Source: Mrakia gelida
Taxonomy: Eukaryota; Basidiomycota; Tremellomycetes; Cystofilobasidiales; Mrakiaceae
NCBI GenBank assembly: GCA_024345305.1
Contig: BRON01000004.1
Span: forward strand, 620,001-684,000
Length of the DNA: 64,000 nt
Reading direction: 5' to 3'
Of this stretch, positions 1 to 10,925 are shown in pieces. Position numbers and translations under genes: made by a program. The notes under the pieces are model-generated. The model made no database searches. It was not told the DNA's origin and worked only from the letters and a program-made list of their open reading frames with translations. Within the stretch, counting starts at the first letter, position 1; each line of letters starts with the position of its first letter.

Positions 1-928
1 GTCATGGGGCTAAGGGAAGAGAAGATGGCGGTCGATGGAGTCGAAGGAGGAGAGCGAGGTCAACTTTCGTTTTCGTCGCCCTTCAGGACGAGAGGCTCGA
101 TTTTTTCGAGCGCTCACAAGGGATCGGAGAATAAGAGTTTCTAGCGCACCTAGAGAAGATCTAGTTCATGAAAAATGGCAGAGAACCGACGAATAAGCTC
201 GAGACGTCTCGACTCCGGATTCTCGCGCGAGCTCGACTCTTTTTCGTCCTCCCTCCCTTGTCCGCTTCCGCTTCGAAGACTAGCCTTCGTCTCGGAACGC
301 TCTCGAGAGGCCTTTTCACTCTTAAGCCAGTTCTGGAGGAGTTGAAGAATGTCTGTGGTGTGGGAAGGCTACGACGAACCTGGGAGTGAAGGCTGCCTCC
401 AGCTGCTGAGCTTCCCACGTTTCGCTCTCGTTCTTCCAGGAGCTGAGCTTGAATCAGCTCTTCTCTTTCAGAGCTATTCCTAAATATGTACAAAAGCCTC
501 TGAGGTCGCTTTCGTGGGGTTTCTTGCTGGAGGGGCAGCAGTAAGGCTCGATTCATGCACCTCGGCGAGCTCGACGCGTCCATCGAGCTCTTCGCCCACT
601 CGCTACTTCGCTCCCTCGGTCTCAATTCTGCTTCCAAAAGTAAGGAACGTGCTCGAGATACTCCGTCTGAGATGGGAACCGAACAGGCGATCAGAAGGAA
701 GGTCGTTCCTTCCTGCCCGACGTGTCCGCTTCTTCGTTGGTCCTCTTCCTTGCCTCGCCTGCTTAGACTCGCTAGATTTTCTTCGCGATAACCCGCAGTC
801 AATTCCGAGAGTTCTATCATCTCGAGAAAACGCCTTTCTGGGAGAACCTGCTACGGAGTGCTTCATCAGCCTAGCCTCTCGCGCCCCCACAAACACATCT
901 CCTCCCTCCAAACTCCCACCTCCAAACG
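1..928. other. Upstream region without a supported gene
   Basis: No reading frame here could be joined into a convincing protein. Open frames on both strands have low-complexity content and no splice logic. The stretch probably holds the promoter and 5' leader of the gene starting at 929, and possibly the edge of a gene outside the window. Confidence 0.5.
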
Positions 929-2380
929 ATGTCTCCTCCTTCGTCCAGGTCGAAGTCGAAGTCGAAACTCTTCCTCTACGCCCTTCTGCTCCTCTTCCTC
1001 TACTTCGGACGACGACTTCCATCCCTCCCCTACTACGGCGTCGCAGCGGTCTTCTTGGTCGTGATCTCCTTCAACTTTGCGAGCTCAACAGCTCGAGAAG
1101 GAGGAGCAGAAGGAGCGAAGAGCGGTCTTCTTCCTCCTACATCTTGGGTTCGTCGCCAATTCCTCTGCTTCTCTCTCGTCTATATGGAAGCTGAACCCCT
1201 TCTGTTCCTCTTCGTGGTGCCAGAATCATCGAGTCTGGGTCGAAGCGAGTGGTTCAGTGAGTTCAAAAGGCAGACTGGTCGACTTGAACTCTTGAGTCGT
1301 CTTCCGTCGTCTTCTCAACTGGCTTATCTCCTCCGATCACCTCTACGGATCTGAGCAAGACGTCTATTAAATCATCGTTCCACTTTCCTTTGCTCTCAGG
1401 ATCCTACTTCGTATCTCGTTACAGCTTCCTCGACGCCTCGTCCGTCAAAGAAGAGGGTGAAGAAGCCGCACTTGGTTTGGACTTCGACGACGTGAGCCTT
1501 CCGTTCCTCTCCTTCTCTCCCCTCTTTCGAGCTTCACGAGAGGCTGAACCTTCCTTTCTTCCATCCCCCTCCTCGCAGTCCTCCAGGGAATCTCGAGATC
1601 CAGGTGAGATTTTCCTCTCTTTCTCGTAAACGGCGGATAAGCGAGATGAGCTGATGGGCGACCTGTCATTCTTTTTCCGTGTCTCCAGGTCGTCATCAAC
1701 GTTCCTCCCGCTCCCTCTGCCTGCTCTTCTTCTGGAGGGTGAGCTTTTCTGATCATCGAGTCCGTAGATCCGAGTTCGACGCTGACCTTCTGTCCTGTTC
1801 TTCGTTCGCTCAGCTGCTCCTCGTGCGTCCTCGACGCGTCGTCTCCTTTTTCGCGTCGTCGGACGACTTCTGATTCTTCTTCTTTCCCTCCCCTTGCTTT
1901 TGGATCAAGCAGATCTAGAGAGGACCTTCCAAGCCTATGTGAGTCAACTCCTTCCGAAAACCAACCCTTGACGCCTCCCCTCGATGTCGACAAGAAGCTG
2001 AAACCACGTCGCGTCTCGTCCCTCGAACTCCAGCTCGCCCTTCCATCTCCTCGTCCGCTGGTTCAACTACTTCCACTGCCGTCTCTTCACCTCCCGGGTA
2101 CCCAGGTGGATCGCCTCTACCTGTCGTCGACGAAGGAGGTCAGTCTAATCCAGCAGCCTTCCTCTCCCGACCTCGAGCTCAACCTGACGCCTCTCTGTTT
2201 CTCGTCGTTCGCCCAGCCTCCTTCCTCTACGAGAGCGAACTCTCAAGACTCAAGTCCTACCTCGAGAGCAACTTCATCTGCGACGCCTGTGGAGCGAGGT
2301 CGTTCTCCGAGAAGCAGCTCAACGCTCATCGAGACAAACCGTCGGGCTGCGACGACGCAGAACCAGCCGTCGCGAGTTGA
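929..2380 (+). CDS. Small membrane protein with C-terminal C2HC zinc finger, unknown function
   Basis: Not recognised as a named family. Hand splicing gives seven exons with consistent phases: 929-1147, 1224-1256, 1400-1491, 1579-1603 (25 nt), 1689-1738, 1814-1938 and 1998-2380, encoding about 308 residues. Residues about 14-50 hold two hydrophobic stretches (around LFLYALLLLFLYFG and GVAAVFLVVISF), which suggest membrane insertion. The middle is Ser/Pro-rich. The C-terminus carries a finger of the form C-x2-C-x12-H-x6-C (FICDACGARSFS, then H and C), placed about 10 residues before the stop. A UBZ4-like or degenerate C2H2 role is possible. Introns have GTGAGT, GTGAGC or GTTCGT donors. The function and even the first exon would need transcript support. 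The end is convergent with the gene at 2939. Confidence 0.6.
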
Positions 2381-2938
2381 TTGCACTTTCTCTTTGTGAG
2401 TCTGCTCGAACCCCACTGTATCGAGCGAGAAGACTCGCTGACATGATGGCGCTCTCCTTCTTATCTACAGCTTTCGGCCCCTTCCCTCGTCACGTCTTGT
2501 ATAGATCTCTCTCTCTTGCTTGCTCTCTGTTTTTGTTTTGGGCTTTCTCGTTCTCTCTTGCTTTGTTGGACTCTTTCTCTCTGCTACATCTCTCTTGCTT
2601 TAACGATCTCTGCCTTCTGCTCTCTCGATACATGCGTTCTGCCTGCCCGAAAAGTCGACCAGCGTTGAAACGCAAACACATTCGATCGACGCGACCAGCT
2701 CTCCCTCCCTTCTCCTCCACCTCCCTCCCCACTGCTCGGACTGATACACGAAATAATTCGGGGGAACCAATACCTGGGTCGAAGGGTTCCGGTTCCTGGG
2801 GGAGCGAGGACGCGGCGAGGGTAAAGTGGATGGTTGGAGGGAGAAGGGGAGGCGTCGCGTCGATCTGGAGGAGCGAAGAGTGACGAGTCAGCGGGAACGT
2901 CCTCTTCGACCGAACGAAAGCGAGAGAGGAAGGACTCA
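2381..2938. other. Convergent intergenic region
   Basis: These 558 bases separate two convergent stop codons. The first half is CT-rich on the + strand, as expected for a 3' UTR. No gene or RNA was recognised. Confidence 0.6.
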
Positions 2939-3881
2939 CTAGGGTTGCTGCTTTATTTTCACCGTCATCTGAGCGAGCACCCTCTCTCCGTCCGAACCAT
3001 ACCCATCTGACTGCACCCGCTTTCGAAGCTCATCGAGGACGTACCCTTTCGCCTCCTCGTTCTCGACAATCACCACCACCTCTACCCCTACCGGCATGGG
3101 CTGATCTTCCAACATGCAGTACAACCTAACATCAAAGAAAGCCCGATCCGCCTCCGCCCCTGACTCCTCGATCTGGTAGGTGACGAGTGCGAGGTGAGGC
3201 CGTTGACGACTTGGCCAGTGTTGGAAGAGAGTGGAGTCGGCCGATATCGAGACAAGGGTGAGGCTTTGCAGGCGGGTCCAACGTAAGGAATGGACGTCGA
3301 AATGTCGGATCGGGAGCGAAGGAGGGATGCGAAGGGAGAGATGGAGGGGAACGAGGAGGCGGACGAAGGGGAGGAGGGAGAGCTCGTTGGGCACTTCGGA
3401 TGGCTCCGACAGCGACCCGTTTTGGCCTTGAATGGCTGAGATTTGGAGTTGTCGGAGGAGTAGAGAGGAATTTGAGGGAGAACGACCGAGCGAGAGGTCT
3501 TGAAAACTCTGGCTGGATGCTCGGAGGTGTTGAATGGGAAGATGGAGGGTGAGATTGAGGATCTGAGAGAGGGAAAGGAAGGGAGCGATGGAGAGGGAGG
3601 GAGGTTGAGTCTGTTGTGTTCGAATCAAACAGGCGGTCAGTATAGGAGATCTCAGCGATGAGAGATGGCGAGGTATATGAACTCACTCTGTTAGAAAAAA
3701 GAGCCTTCATAGCCTCGATTCCATCCACATGGACGTCCTCGTACAAGATCGGGGAGGAGAGCTCAAGGAAGGCGAGCGAGACTTGAGCTGTCTTTGCGAG
3801 AGTGGAGGGATCGCAGAATCGAAGGATGTGGTGCTTGACTTCGAGAGGGAGGAAAGGAAGAGGAGAAGAAGAGGTAGACAT
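2939..3881 (-). CDS. F-box-like protein, paralog of the divergent neighbour
   Basis: Two exons, 3687-3881 and 2939-3610, joined across a 76-nt intron with a GTGAGT donor, an ACTGAC branch and a CAG acceptor, encode about 288 residues. After a short Ser-rich start, residues about 8-50 read LPLEVKHHILRFCDPSTLAK followed by a leucine-rich segment ending in LYEDVHV. This resembles the two-helix F-box start found in fungal F-box/LRR-type proteins, so a substrate-receptor role in an SCF ubiquitin ligase is an inference. The rest has no recognised repeats. The same arrangement of motifs and the same intron position occur in the divergently transcribed gene at 4123-5136, so the two are paralogs. A longer upstream start (4058) is open but extends into the promoter shared with that gene. 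Confidence 0.65.
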
Positions 3882-4122
3882 GTTCGGGTTCGTCTGAAGA
3901 TTTGAAGGGAGGAGAGAGAAGCTGGTCGTTGAGAGAGGGAGGAGGGTCGAGCTCGCTTTCGAGCTCGCCCTTTTCCTTCCTCCTCTCCCTCGCCTTCTCC
4001 GAGAACGACTGTTGCGATTGGGACCATCCCACACCTCCTTCGTAGCTTCATTGGACACTCTTATCTCCTACCTCCGTATCAGTACCAAATTCACCCCACT
4101 TCGTTCTCTCAACCTCGGCGAA
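3882..4122. promoter_or_regulatory. Shared bidirectional promoter of the F-box-like pair
   Basis: Only 241 bases separate the start codons of the two divergent paralogs, so their promoters must overlap. No specific element was identified. Confidence 0.5.
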
Positions 4123-5136
4123 ATGGACGCTTCTCCTTCGTCCTCTTCCTCCTCCCTCCCCATCGCCTTCCACACCTTCGATCCCTCTCCCCCTCAACTC
4201 CTTCAAGAACTAGCGGTCCTCTCAGTCACTCGCACACCCCTCCTTCCTATCGAGCTTCACCATCTCATCCTTCGGTTCTGCGACATCCAGAGCCTCGTAA
4301 AGACCTCGCTCGTCTCCCTCGCCTTCCTCCACCTCTCGGCCCCTCTCCTCTACCGAGACGTCGAGGTCCACGGCTACGAGCAACTCAGGAAGCTTTTCTG
4401 CTCTCGACTAGTGAGTCCTACTTTCTTCTCTATACTTTTGGCTTCGAAGGCGAGAAGCTTACTGTATCTCTCTCCCCTCTCTCACTCTCAGTCGTCCCAA
4501 CCTCAACTCGAACCTCATCTCTCCCTACACCACATCCGAACCTTCACCTTCACGCTCGCCAAACAAGACCATCGAGTCTATCACTTATCCATGGACCGTC
4601 TTCCCGGAGGATCGCACCCGTTGGCCGTCGATGAGTTCACAGTTCGGACTTCGACGCACTCCTCCCTCCCTCTTCACCTCTTCAACCCCTCCGTCGCAAG
4701 CTTCGAAGCTCTACCCCCCTCCAACGCCGAACCTACAAATCCAGAAGATCCATTAGTCGAATCGTCAACACTTCACCACCTCAGCTGGCCTCGTCTGAAC
4801 GAGTTGCTCCTTCGAGACTGCCGCGTCGTCGTTGGCCCCCGCCGAAGGCTCGCGTCGCTTTGCAGCACCGACGTTCAAGCCAGTGAGCTCCGAGTCAGCT
4901 TCGAGCTCACTCGTCGATCTCATCTGAGGGCGTGGATGGCCTTCGAGGTCTACAGCACGCTGGCGTTTGAGAGGTACGGACTAAACGGACCTGGGGACGG
5001 GTTGGTCAAGGAGGTCGTGTTTAGAGTGGAGGAGAAGCAGATGGAGTGGGCGAAGTTTATGTTACGTGGATCAATAAGTGCTCTAGATCGTGAGAAGCTG
5101 TCGGACAAGCTGAGAATCGAGGTTTGGCAAGGCTGA
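4123..5136 (+). CDS. F-box-like protein, paralog of the divergent neighbour
   Basis: Two exons, 4123-4410 and 4492-5136, encode about 310 residues. Residues about 40-85 read LLPIELHHLILRFCDIQSL and then a segment ending in LLYRDVEVHGYEQLRKLF, matching its divergent neighbour almost position by position. The C-terminal half has alternating hydrophobic segments but no clear LRR. By family analogy it may be an SCF substrate receptor; this is inferred. The intron (4411-4490/1, GTGAGT to CAG) is 81 nt, a multiple of three with no in-frame stop, so a retained intron would add 27 residues rather than truncate the protein. An upstream in-frame start at 4012 lies in the shared promoter and is less likely. 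Confidence 0.65.
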   Translation: MDASPSSSSSSLPIAFHTFDPSPPQLLQELAVLSVTRTPLLPIELHHLILRFCDIQSLVKTSLVSLAFLHLSAPLLYRDVEVHGYEQLRKLFCSRLVSPTFFSILLASKARSLLYLSPLSHSQSSQPQLEPHLSLHHIRTFTFTLAKQDHRVYHLSMDRLPGGSHPLAVDEFTVRTSTHSSLPLHLFNPSVASFEALPPSNAEPTNPEDPLVESSTLHHLSWPRLNELLLRDCRVVVGPRRRLASLCSTDVQASELRVSFELTRRSHLRAWMAFEVYSTLAFERYGLNGPGDGLVKEVVFRVEEKQMEWAKFMLRGSISALDREKLSDKLRIEVWQG

Positions 5137-5685
5137 GAGAGAACGGAGGTTCGTCTTGCTTCTTCCCTTCTGATCTCTTTGCCCTCACACAACTTCCGGC
5201 CATGCAGCTCGACCTGATCATATTATCGCCCCCGTCTCGCAGCTCCATTCCCTCGGCTCTTTCTGGAGATCGATTTCCTTCGCCGAACGCGTCGCTTTGT
5301 GCTCGGACTCCCTCCCTCCTGCTCGCCGCTTCCTCCTCGACTCCCACTGGAGATCCCTACCCTCGAATCTCATCAAAATCTCTTGATTCAGTTCTGCGTT
5401 CGGTTGTTTCCCTCGTGAGTTCTCGAGCGCATCTTTCCTGATCGTCGCGTCGCGGTCGGTTCCCTTCAATCCGACGACGACCTTCTTCGCTCCCCGGCCC
5501 GTGACTGACACATGCTCCAACTCGCACGCCTTTCCTCAGATCACATCAGAGCGGCGGTGCTTCGTCCCCGAGGTAAACCTTCGAGCTCTGCTCGTCTTCC
5601 GTAATGTGACGACCAGGAGCGTTGAACCCTTTTCGCTCTTCTCTCTGTCAACCGCCACCTTCTGGGACGCTTAGATCCACTCACC
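5137..5685. other. Intergenic region upstream of the first MARVEL-like gene
   Basis: No coding region was supported. A GTGAGT near 5416 and a CAG/TAG-type acceptor near 5670 could bound a 5' leader intron of the gene at 5686. The sequence otherwise looks like promoter and leader. Confidence 0.45.
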
Positions 5686-6712
5686 ATGTCCGACATCCTC
5701 GAGAGCTCTACCCCCACCGTCATCTCCATCTCCATTCCTCTCGAAACGAGGAAAGCTCGAGCGGGGCTTTACGTCTGGATCGTTATCTCCTCTTTCGCGC
5801 TCTTCCTCATCTCAGCTCTCGTGAGTCCCTTCCTCATCTTGGATACGCAGACTGTCAGTCTCGCTGCTCTTTCCAGCTCGCTGACACTCTCCTTCCTCTC
5901 GCATTTCGTCCCCAAGGAGACTCGTGAGTTCCCGTGGTCCTCTTAACCCCGCTCCCTCTTCTCTCTCTGCTCTCGAAGCCAAGAAAGCTGACTTTTGGTC
6001 TGTCTTTCCAGGGTGTTCTGGCGATGGCGATATGGATCGGTACGGGGTCGCTCTCGGAGTCATGACGCTCCTTGCATCGGCTCACAACTCGTGAGCTCTC
6101 GTTTTTCCTCGCGTCCGTCCGCTCTTCTTCTCCTGACATTCAGCTTTCGCTTGTTCTTCACGATCTAGCTGCTGTGTCTCAGCCATCAAACTCGAGCATA
6201 TCGTCGCCCAGATTCGTTTCGAGCTTGCTACTCTCTCCTTTCTTTCGATTCAGTGGCTAAGTGAGTTGAGCGACAAGGGCGTCGACGAAGGACTCACGCG
6301 CACCTCGCTGACCGCTTCCCCCCTTTCCAGTCGCCGCCTGCGTTGCTAGCGCACAGAATTCAGTCTCCCCAGCTTTCATCGCTTTCCTCTGGATTGGCTG
6401 GATCGCTTTGCAGCTCCAGCTCGCGTTTCTTGTTTGGGCTGATCGCCGCGAACATCGTCAAGGTCGAACTCAGGTTCGTCGCCTTCTTCTTGCCATTCCG
6501 CTTCTTTCCTTCGACCTCGACGACTTGTACTGACCTTTTTCTCCCTTCTATCACGACAGATCTGGACCAGCAACATGTATGAGGAGGCCTACAGTGGACC
6601 TCCCGTCCAACTCGCCATTCACGAAGATCAACGCGTCGCGACTTCTCCTCTCCCGGGGTATTACGAGAGACCCAAGGCCACTAGTCTTGCTATAGGGAAC
6701 ACGTTGGGATAG
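5686..6712 (+). CDS. MARVEL-like four-TM membrane protein (copy A)
   Basis: Six exons with consistent phases: 5686-5820, 5917-5923 (a 7-nt microexon), 6012-6090, 6169-6260, 6331-6473 and 6560-6712, giving 202 residues. Four hydrophobic segments are visible: around LYVWIVISSFALFLISAL, YGVALGVMTLLAS, ELATLSFLSIQWLIAACVAS and FIAFLWIGWIALQLQLAFLV. A charged cytoplasmic-looking tail follows. Topology and the Trp/Gly pattern fit fungal MARVEL or membrane-associating-domain proteins, which act at the plasma membrane or in secretory vesicles; the exact role is unknown. The gene at 62821-63829 is a clear paralog with nearly identical exon lengths (135/7/79/92/143, then 153 versus 156 nt). The donor of intron 5 is GTTCGT. 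Confidence 0.8.
5917..5923 (+). other. 7-nt microexon of MARVEL-like copy A
   Basis: GAGACTC lies between a CAAG acceptor and a GTGAGT donor. It is needed to keep the frame between TM1 and the exon at 6012, and it matches a 7-nt exon at the same place in the paralog. Confidence 0.75.
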
Positions 6713-7061
6713 TGCTGTAGTTATCCGCTAGTTACTTCTAAACCTCTCTCTCTCCTGCTCTTCGTCTACCCCTTTCGTTCGTTACCTCGTCGATATTCGG
6801 TTCGTCAACTTGCCCACTCTCGTTCGTTCGGTTTTTCTCTAGCTTTTCTCTCTGGCTGGACTACTTTTTATAGCAAGATAAATTCGACAGAAGATGCTTA
6901 CCCATCGAGAGAAGGAGAGATTGAATCGACGCTCAAGAAAGCGAGTCTGCGACGCGTCGACTCGAGTTCACTTCCCGAACCGGCGAGCCTCCTTCCTTCC
7001 ACTCTCCTTCTCTATGAGTCGACTCAGAACGTGACATGTTCACCAGACCCCTGCTTGAAAC
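6713..7061. other. Convergent intergenic region
   Basis: 3' flanks of the MARVEL-like and GH51 genes. Nothing else was seen. Confidence 0.6.
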
Positions 7062-10000
7062 CTAGACTGCTACGATAACGACTCCAACACTCCACGCCGG
7101 CAGATCAACCACCACAACTCCATCCTTCCTCACGAGAGCTTCGAACGGTCCAGAGATGTCGACGAGAGCCTTCTTGCCGGGGATGTTGGACGCCTGCGAG
7201 TGAGGTCCAGTGAGATACTCGAATGTCGCGGTCTTGGCGTCGAAACCGTCGAAGGAAAGGGAGAGAGCGACGGGAGTGGGCGAGTAGTTCGCGGTTTTGA
7301 CGATGACCTCGGTTTCGGTTGAGCTAGCGACGAAGGTGAACGTTTGGGGGGAGGTGTCGTTGTTAGAGACAGGAAGGATGGTGTCGCCTCGGTGGGTGGA
7401 GAAGAGCTGGAGAAGACGAGAGTGGGAGGACAAGAGACGCGTGAGTCTAGTGAACGGGACTTCGACGACTCGGGAGGGAAGAGGAAAGGCAGAAGAAGTA
7501 ACTCACCTTCTGAGTGTAGTAAGAAGCTGAAGGGTAGACGGATCCAGTGTCGAAGAGGATCATGTTGGGCGTCCACTGAGTCCGGCCGATGTTTTCGAGC
7601 ATCTTTATCGAACGCGAAGAGCAAAGTCAGTCTCGCTGAGAGCGTCCGTTCGCGGAGATGCCACGGACTCACAGGAGCGTAGGCCGCAGCAAAGACGATA
7701 TCCTGGGGTCGGGGAAGAGAAAGACAAGGAGCGAGTGTCAGCGATGGAGAGGTCAAGATGAGCGACCCGTCGACGATCAGTTCAGAACTCACCGAATTCC
7801 TCTCCAATCCCGTCATGTATCCAGCTTCTCCGACAGCAGCCTCAAGAGTGCTATATCTGAGCCGTCCGTTCGAGACGGCTCCCAGGATATCGCTGGCGTT
7901 CGTCGAAGTGGCTGAGAGACAAGAAGGAAAGTCAGCTCGAAGAAGAGAACGACGACGTTCATTTGAGACGCGACTCACCGGCGTACTCTCCTTCGAAGCT
8001 GTCAATTCCGAAGAATTGCGAATCAGACTAGAGTCTGAGGAGCTCGTTCAGTGAGAGCCTGTGCTTACATGAGAGGACCAGGCCGAGGATCGTTGTCGTA
8101 TCTTCCAGCGTTCTTCGAGAACCACTCAGGAGTTTGGTAGACGTGTCGATCGGCTGAGGGGGAAGAAGGAGATGAGATTAAGTCAGGGAATCGTCAACGA
8201 GGTCTGAACGAGTCAGAAGGACGAACTGTACTCCTCAGGAGGGTCGAGTACGGTGACGGGACGCGTCGTCGCGATGATCTTGAGGTGAGGGTAGGCGGCT
8301 TTGATGGCGTCGTGGAAGGCTTTCCATCGGTAAGCAGCGTAGGTGGTACTTAGAGAGAGAAGAAAGACGAGGTGGTCAGCTTTGAGTAAAGCGGTCGAGC
8401 GAGAGCTCAACGACGAGAAAGCTGAAGTCGCGCGATGATTTGAATAGGGTCGGACGTGCTGATGGGCTCACGGTGCTGGGATAATGAAGTCCTCGTTTCC
8501 CACTTCAACATACTTGAGATTCCAAGGATCGGGGTGTCCGTACTTGGCTCGAAGAGCTCCCTGAGGAGTTGAGACGTCTCCGATAACGAACTCGATCTGG
8601 ACGAAAGAGACGCGTCGATCAGCTTCTCTGCTCGAACGGAGACGTGGAGAGTAGGATCGAGAGCGAGCTGGCCTGATCCAGTCCAGCCTGAATGTAAGGT
8701 GCGAGATCCTCCTCCGCGACGGCGACTTTCGTGAGACTGTATCCGCTCCAGATTCCCATCAAGGGCTCAGCGTTGAGGTCCTCGCACCATTCAAGGTACT
8801 CAACGAGACCCAGTCCATCGGTCTGGGAATATTTCCAGTCGCCCATCCTCCCTGGTCTCTGCGAGAGAGGGCCGATAGTCCTGAAGAAGACGAGGAAAGT
8901 GGGTCAGAAACGAGAACGAAAGACGACGCGTCGAAACTCACTCGTTCCACTTCCAACGCGTGTCGAACGTCTGTCCTTCGAGGTTGTCGCCTGAAAAGAG
9001 CAAGTTCAGCCTCCGATGTACGAATTTGATACCTACCGGATCACTAACCTCCTGGAAACCTCCACACCGTAGGAAACACAGAAGCTATCGTCTCAGCGAG
9101 GTCGATCCTCATTCCGTTCTCCCTGTTCGACTCACAAGTCAAAATCAGCTCTTAAAGGCTCGAGGAAGGCTAGAAGTATACTTGGGGAACTCACCTGCCC
9201 TTGTACGTCGGCGGGAACAGACTGAAGAACCCAAACAAGACTTCCTCTCCCTCCTTTCCTCCAACGACCTGAACGACGAACGAGTTCTGGATATCCCCAG
9301 CTGAGCTCGAGGGAGTCAGAGTCGTGGTGAACTTCTGCCACTCTCCAGAGAGACCTGTGAAAGCTTGGGAAGCGAAGATGGTTCCGCTGGTCTTGCTGAT
9401 GAGGTTGACGGAGACGGAGAGAGACGTGTCGGAGGAGGAGGGAGAGGCGAGTTTGGCGTAGAACGAGGCTTTGTAGGTCCACGAGGAGTCGATTTTGATA
9501 CCTGAGGAAGCAAAGAGGGATGATCTGAGATCTAGGAGTCTGAAGGGAGAGGTTGAAGAAGCCTAGCTCACCCCAGTAGCCTTCGTTGGCGAAAGCGGCG
9601 ATCCCGTCGCTGTTGAGCTTGACGAGGAGAGAGTTCGGAAGAGCTGAGGATATCCCTTCGACGTTGTCGACTACTGCGATGGACGAGTCTCCTACGGGGG
9701 ACCAAGCGTAAAGAGCAGCCGTCTGGTTCTTGGGATCGACGATTTGGAAGGCACCTGAAAAGGACGAGGGACGGAGAGTCGGAGGGAGGGAGGGAGGACG
9801 AGCGAGGTCAGCTTGAGCTCGCAGGCCTCCTCCATCGCGAGAACGTACGATTTTGGAGCATCTCAGCGTAGATCCCTGTAGCAGAGATAGTGAGGACGAA
9901 TGGTCAGTCAGAGGATACGCCGAGAATACGCCGAGGAGGGAAGGGGAGCTCGCCTCCATCACCCCTGCGAATGAAACATCGAACGAAGGTCAGCTCGCTT

Positions 10001-10606
10001 CCCTCTTCCCCTCACAGATCTCCCAGACCTCAAACTCACGAGTTGTTGATATCCTCAAACATGAACCCATACCCTCCATCTCCTCCTAACCTCAAAAGAC
10101 TCGTCTGTCCGTCCAGAAAAGCCAAAGAAAACGAATCTCTTTTAGCCGAGCATGCTCGAGAAGTCGAGAAGAGATGAACGAAAGGACGAGCTCACGTTCC
10201 CACCCTCCCTCGCGATGGTCAAAGAAACTGGGACAGCTCTTTCCTGGGGAAAGAGAGGCGAGAGGTAGTTGAAGAGAAGCTCTAAACCCGAGAGCGTGCT
10301 GTTGACGAGCAGGGAGGGCAGCATCAGGGCTGAGAAGGAGAGGGCGAGTGATGGTTTGGGAGGAGGAACCGCTTTTCTCCGACTGTTGATCCTCTTGCGT
10401 TTTTTCGCTGGAGAGCACGGGATGATCTCGAGAGGAAAAGACCGACGTCTGAGCAACCGAGAAGGACGAAGTGCTGAAGAACAGGCCCAAGGAGGAAGTT
10501 GAGCCGTGAGCTTGGTTCGAACCGCTTCGAGCCGTTGACGATCGAGGTTCGCGTCGTCGCTGTTGTTTTCTGGACGTCGAGGAGAGTGAGGAGCTCGTTT
10601 CTTCAC
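7062..10606 (-). CDS. GH51 alpha-L-arabinofuranosidase
   Basis: A retaining glycosidase that releases arabinose from arabinoxylan, arabinan or glycosides, probably extracellular. Near the N-terminus it has [11 protein letters not shown] followed by [12 protein letters not shown], the GH51 fingerprint. [20 protein letters not shown] and [14 protein letters not shown] sit in the barrel. The acid/base Glu is in YVEVGNEDF (codon 8492-8494) and the nucleophile Glu in FEGEYA (codon 7986-7988). The C-terminal domain is beta-rich and ends at VVIVAV. The gene is broken into more than ten exons, including an 11-nt exon at 9954-9964 followed by a GC-AG intron. The start is uncertain: the open frame from 10606 begins with a basic low-complexity stretch, and I could not prove a classical signal peptide. 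The first junction near 10020-10220 is also ambiguous. It follows TOP2 in tandem. Confidence 0.92.
9954..9964 (-). other. 11-nt microexon of the GH51 gene
   Basis: GGGTGATGGAG follows a CGCAG acceptor and is followed by GCGAGC. Including it restores [15 protein letters not shown], the conserved family sequence. Reading through it does not. Confidence 0.78.
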
Positions 10607-10925
10607 AGCCTGACTCGCAGACGACGGCTATCACGAAAGTGTGTGAGAGAGTGAGTCATTCGATGAGAGAAGAGAGAGAGAGAGACCGTAAGTTCCAGAA
10701 AAAGAGCAGCAGGGAGGGAAACCGAAAGAAAGACAAGGCGAAGAAGGATACTGCACGAGCAAAGGGTAGGCCAAACGAAGGGGTATGAAGGAAGCTAGTA
10801 AGAGTATGGAGAGCCGTCGAAGGAGCGAGTCTACTCGGAGTCGGAGCTGGAGAGGAAGAAAGAACGGACTGGGGGTCAGCGAGGTTGTTCCTCCTCGCTC
10901 GACAAGACGGAGGAGAATGTGATAC
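10607..10925. other. Tandem intergenic region, TOP2 3' flank and GH51 promoter
   Basis: 319 bases between the TOP2 stop and the provisional GH51 start. The leader side has a purine-rich run (GAGAGA repeats near 10670). No gene was seen. Confidence 0.5.
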
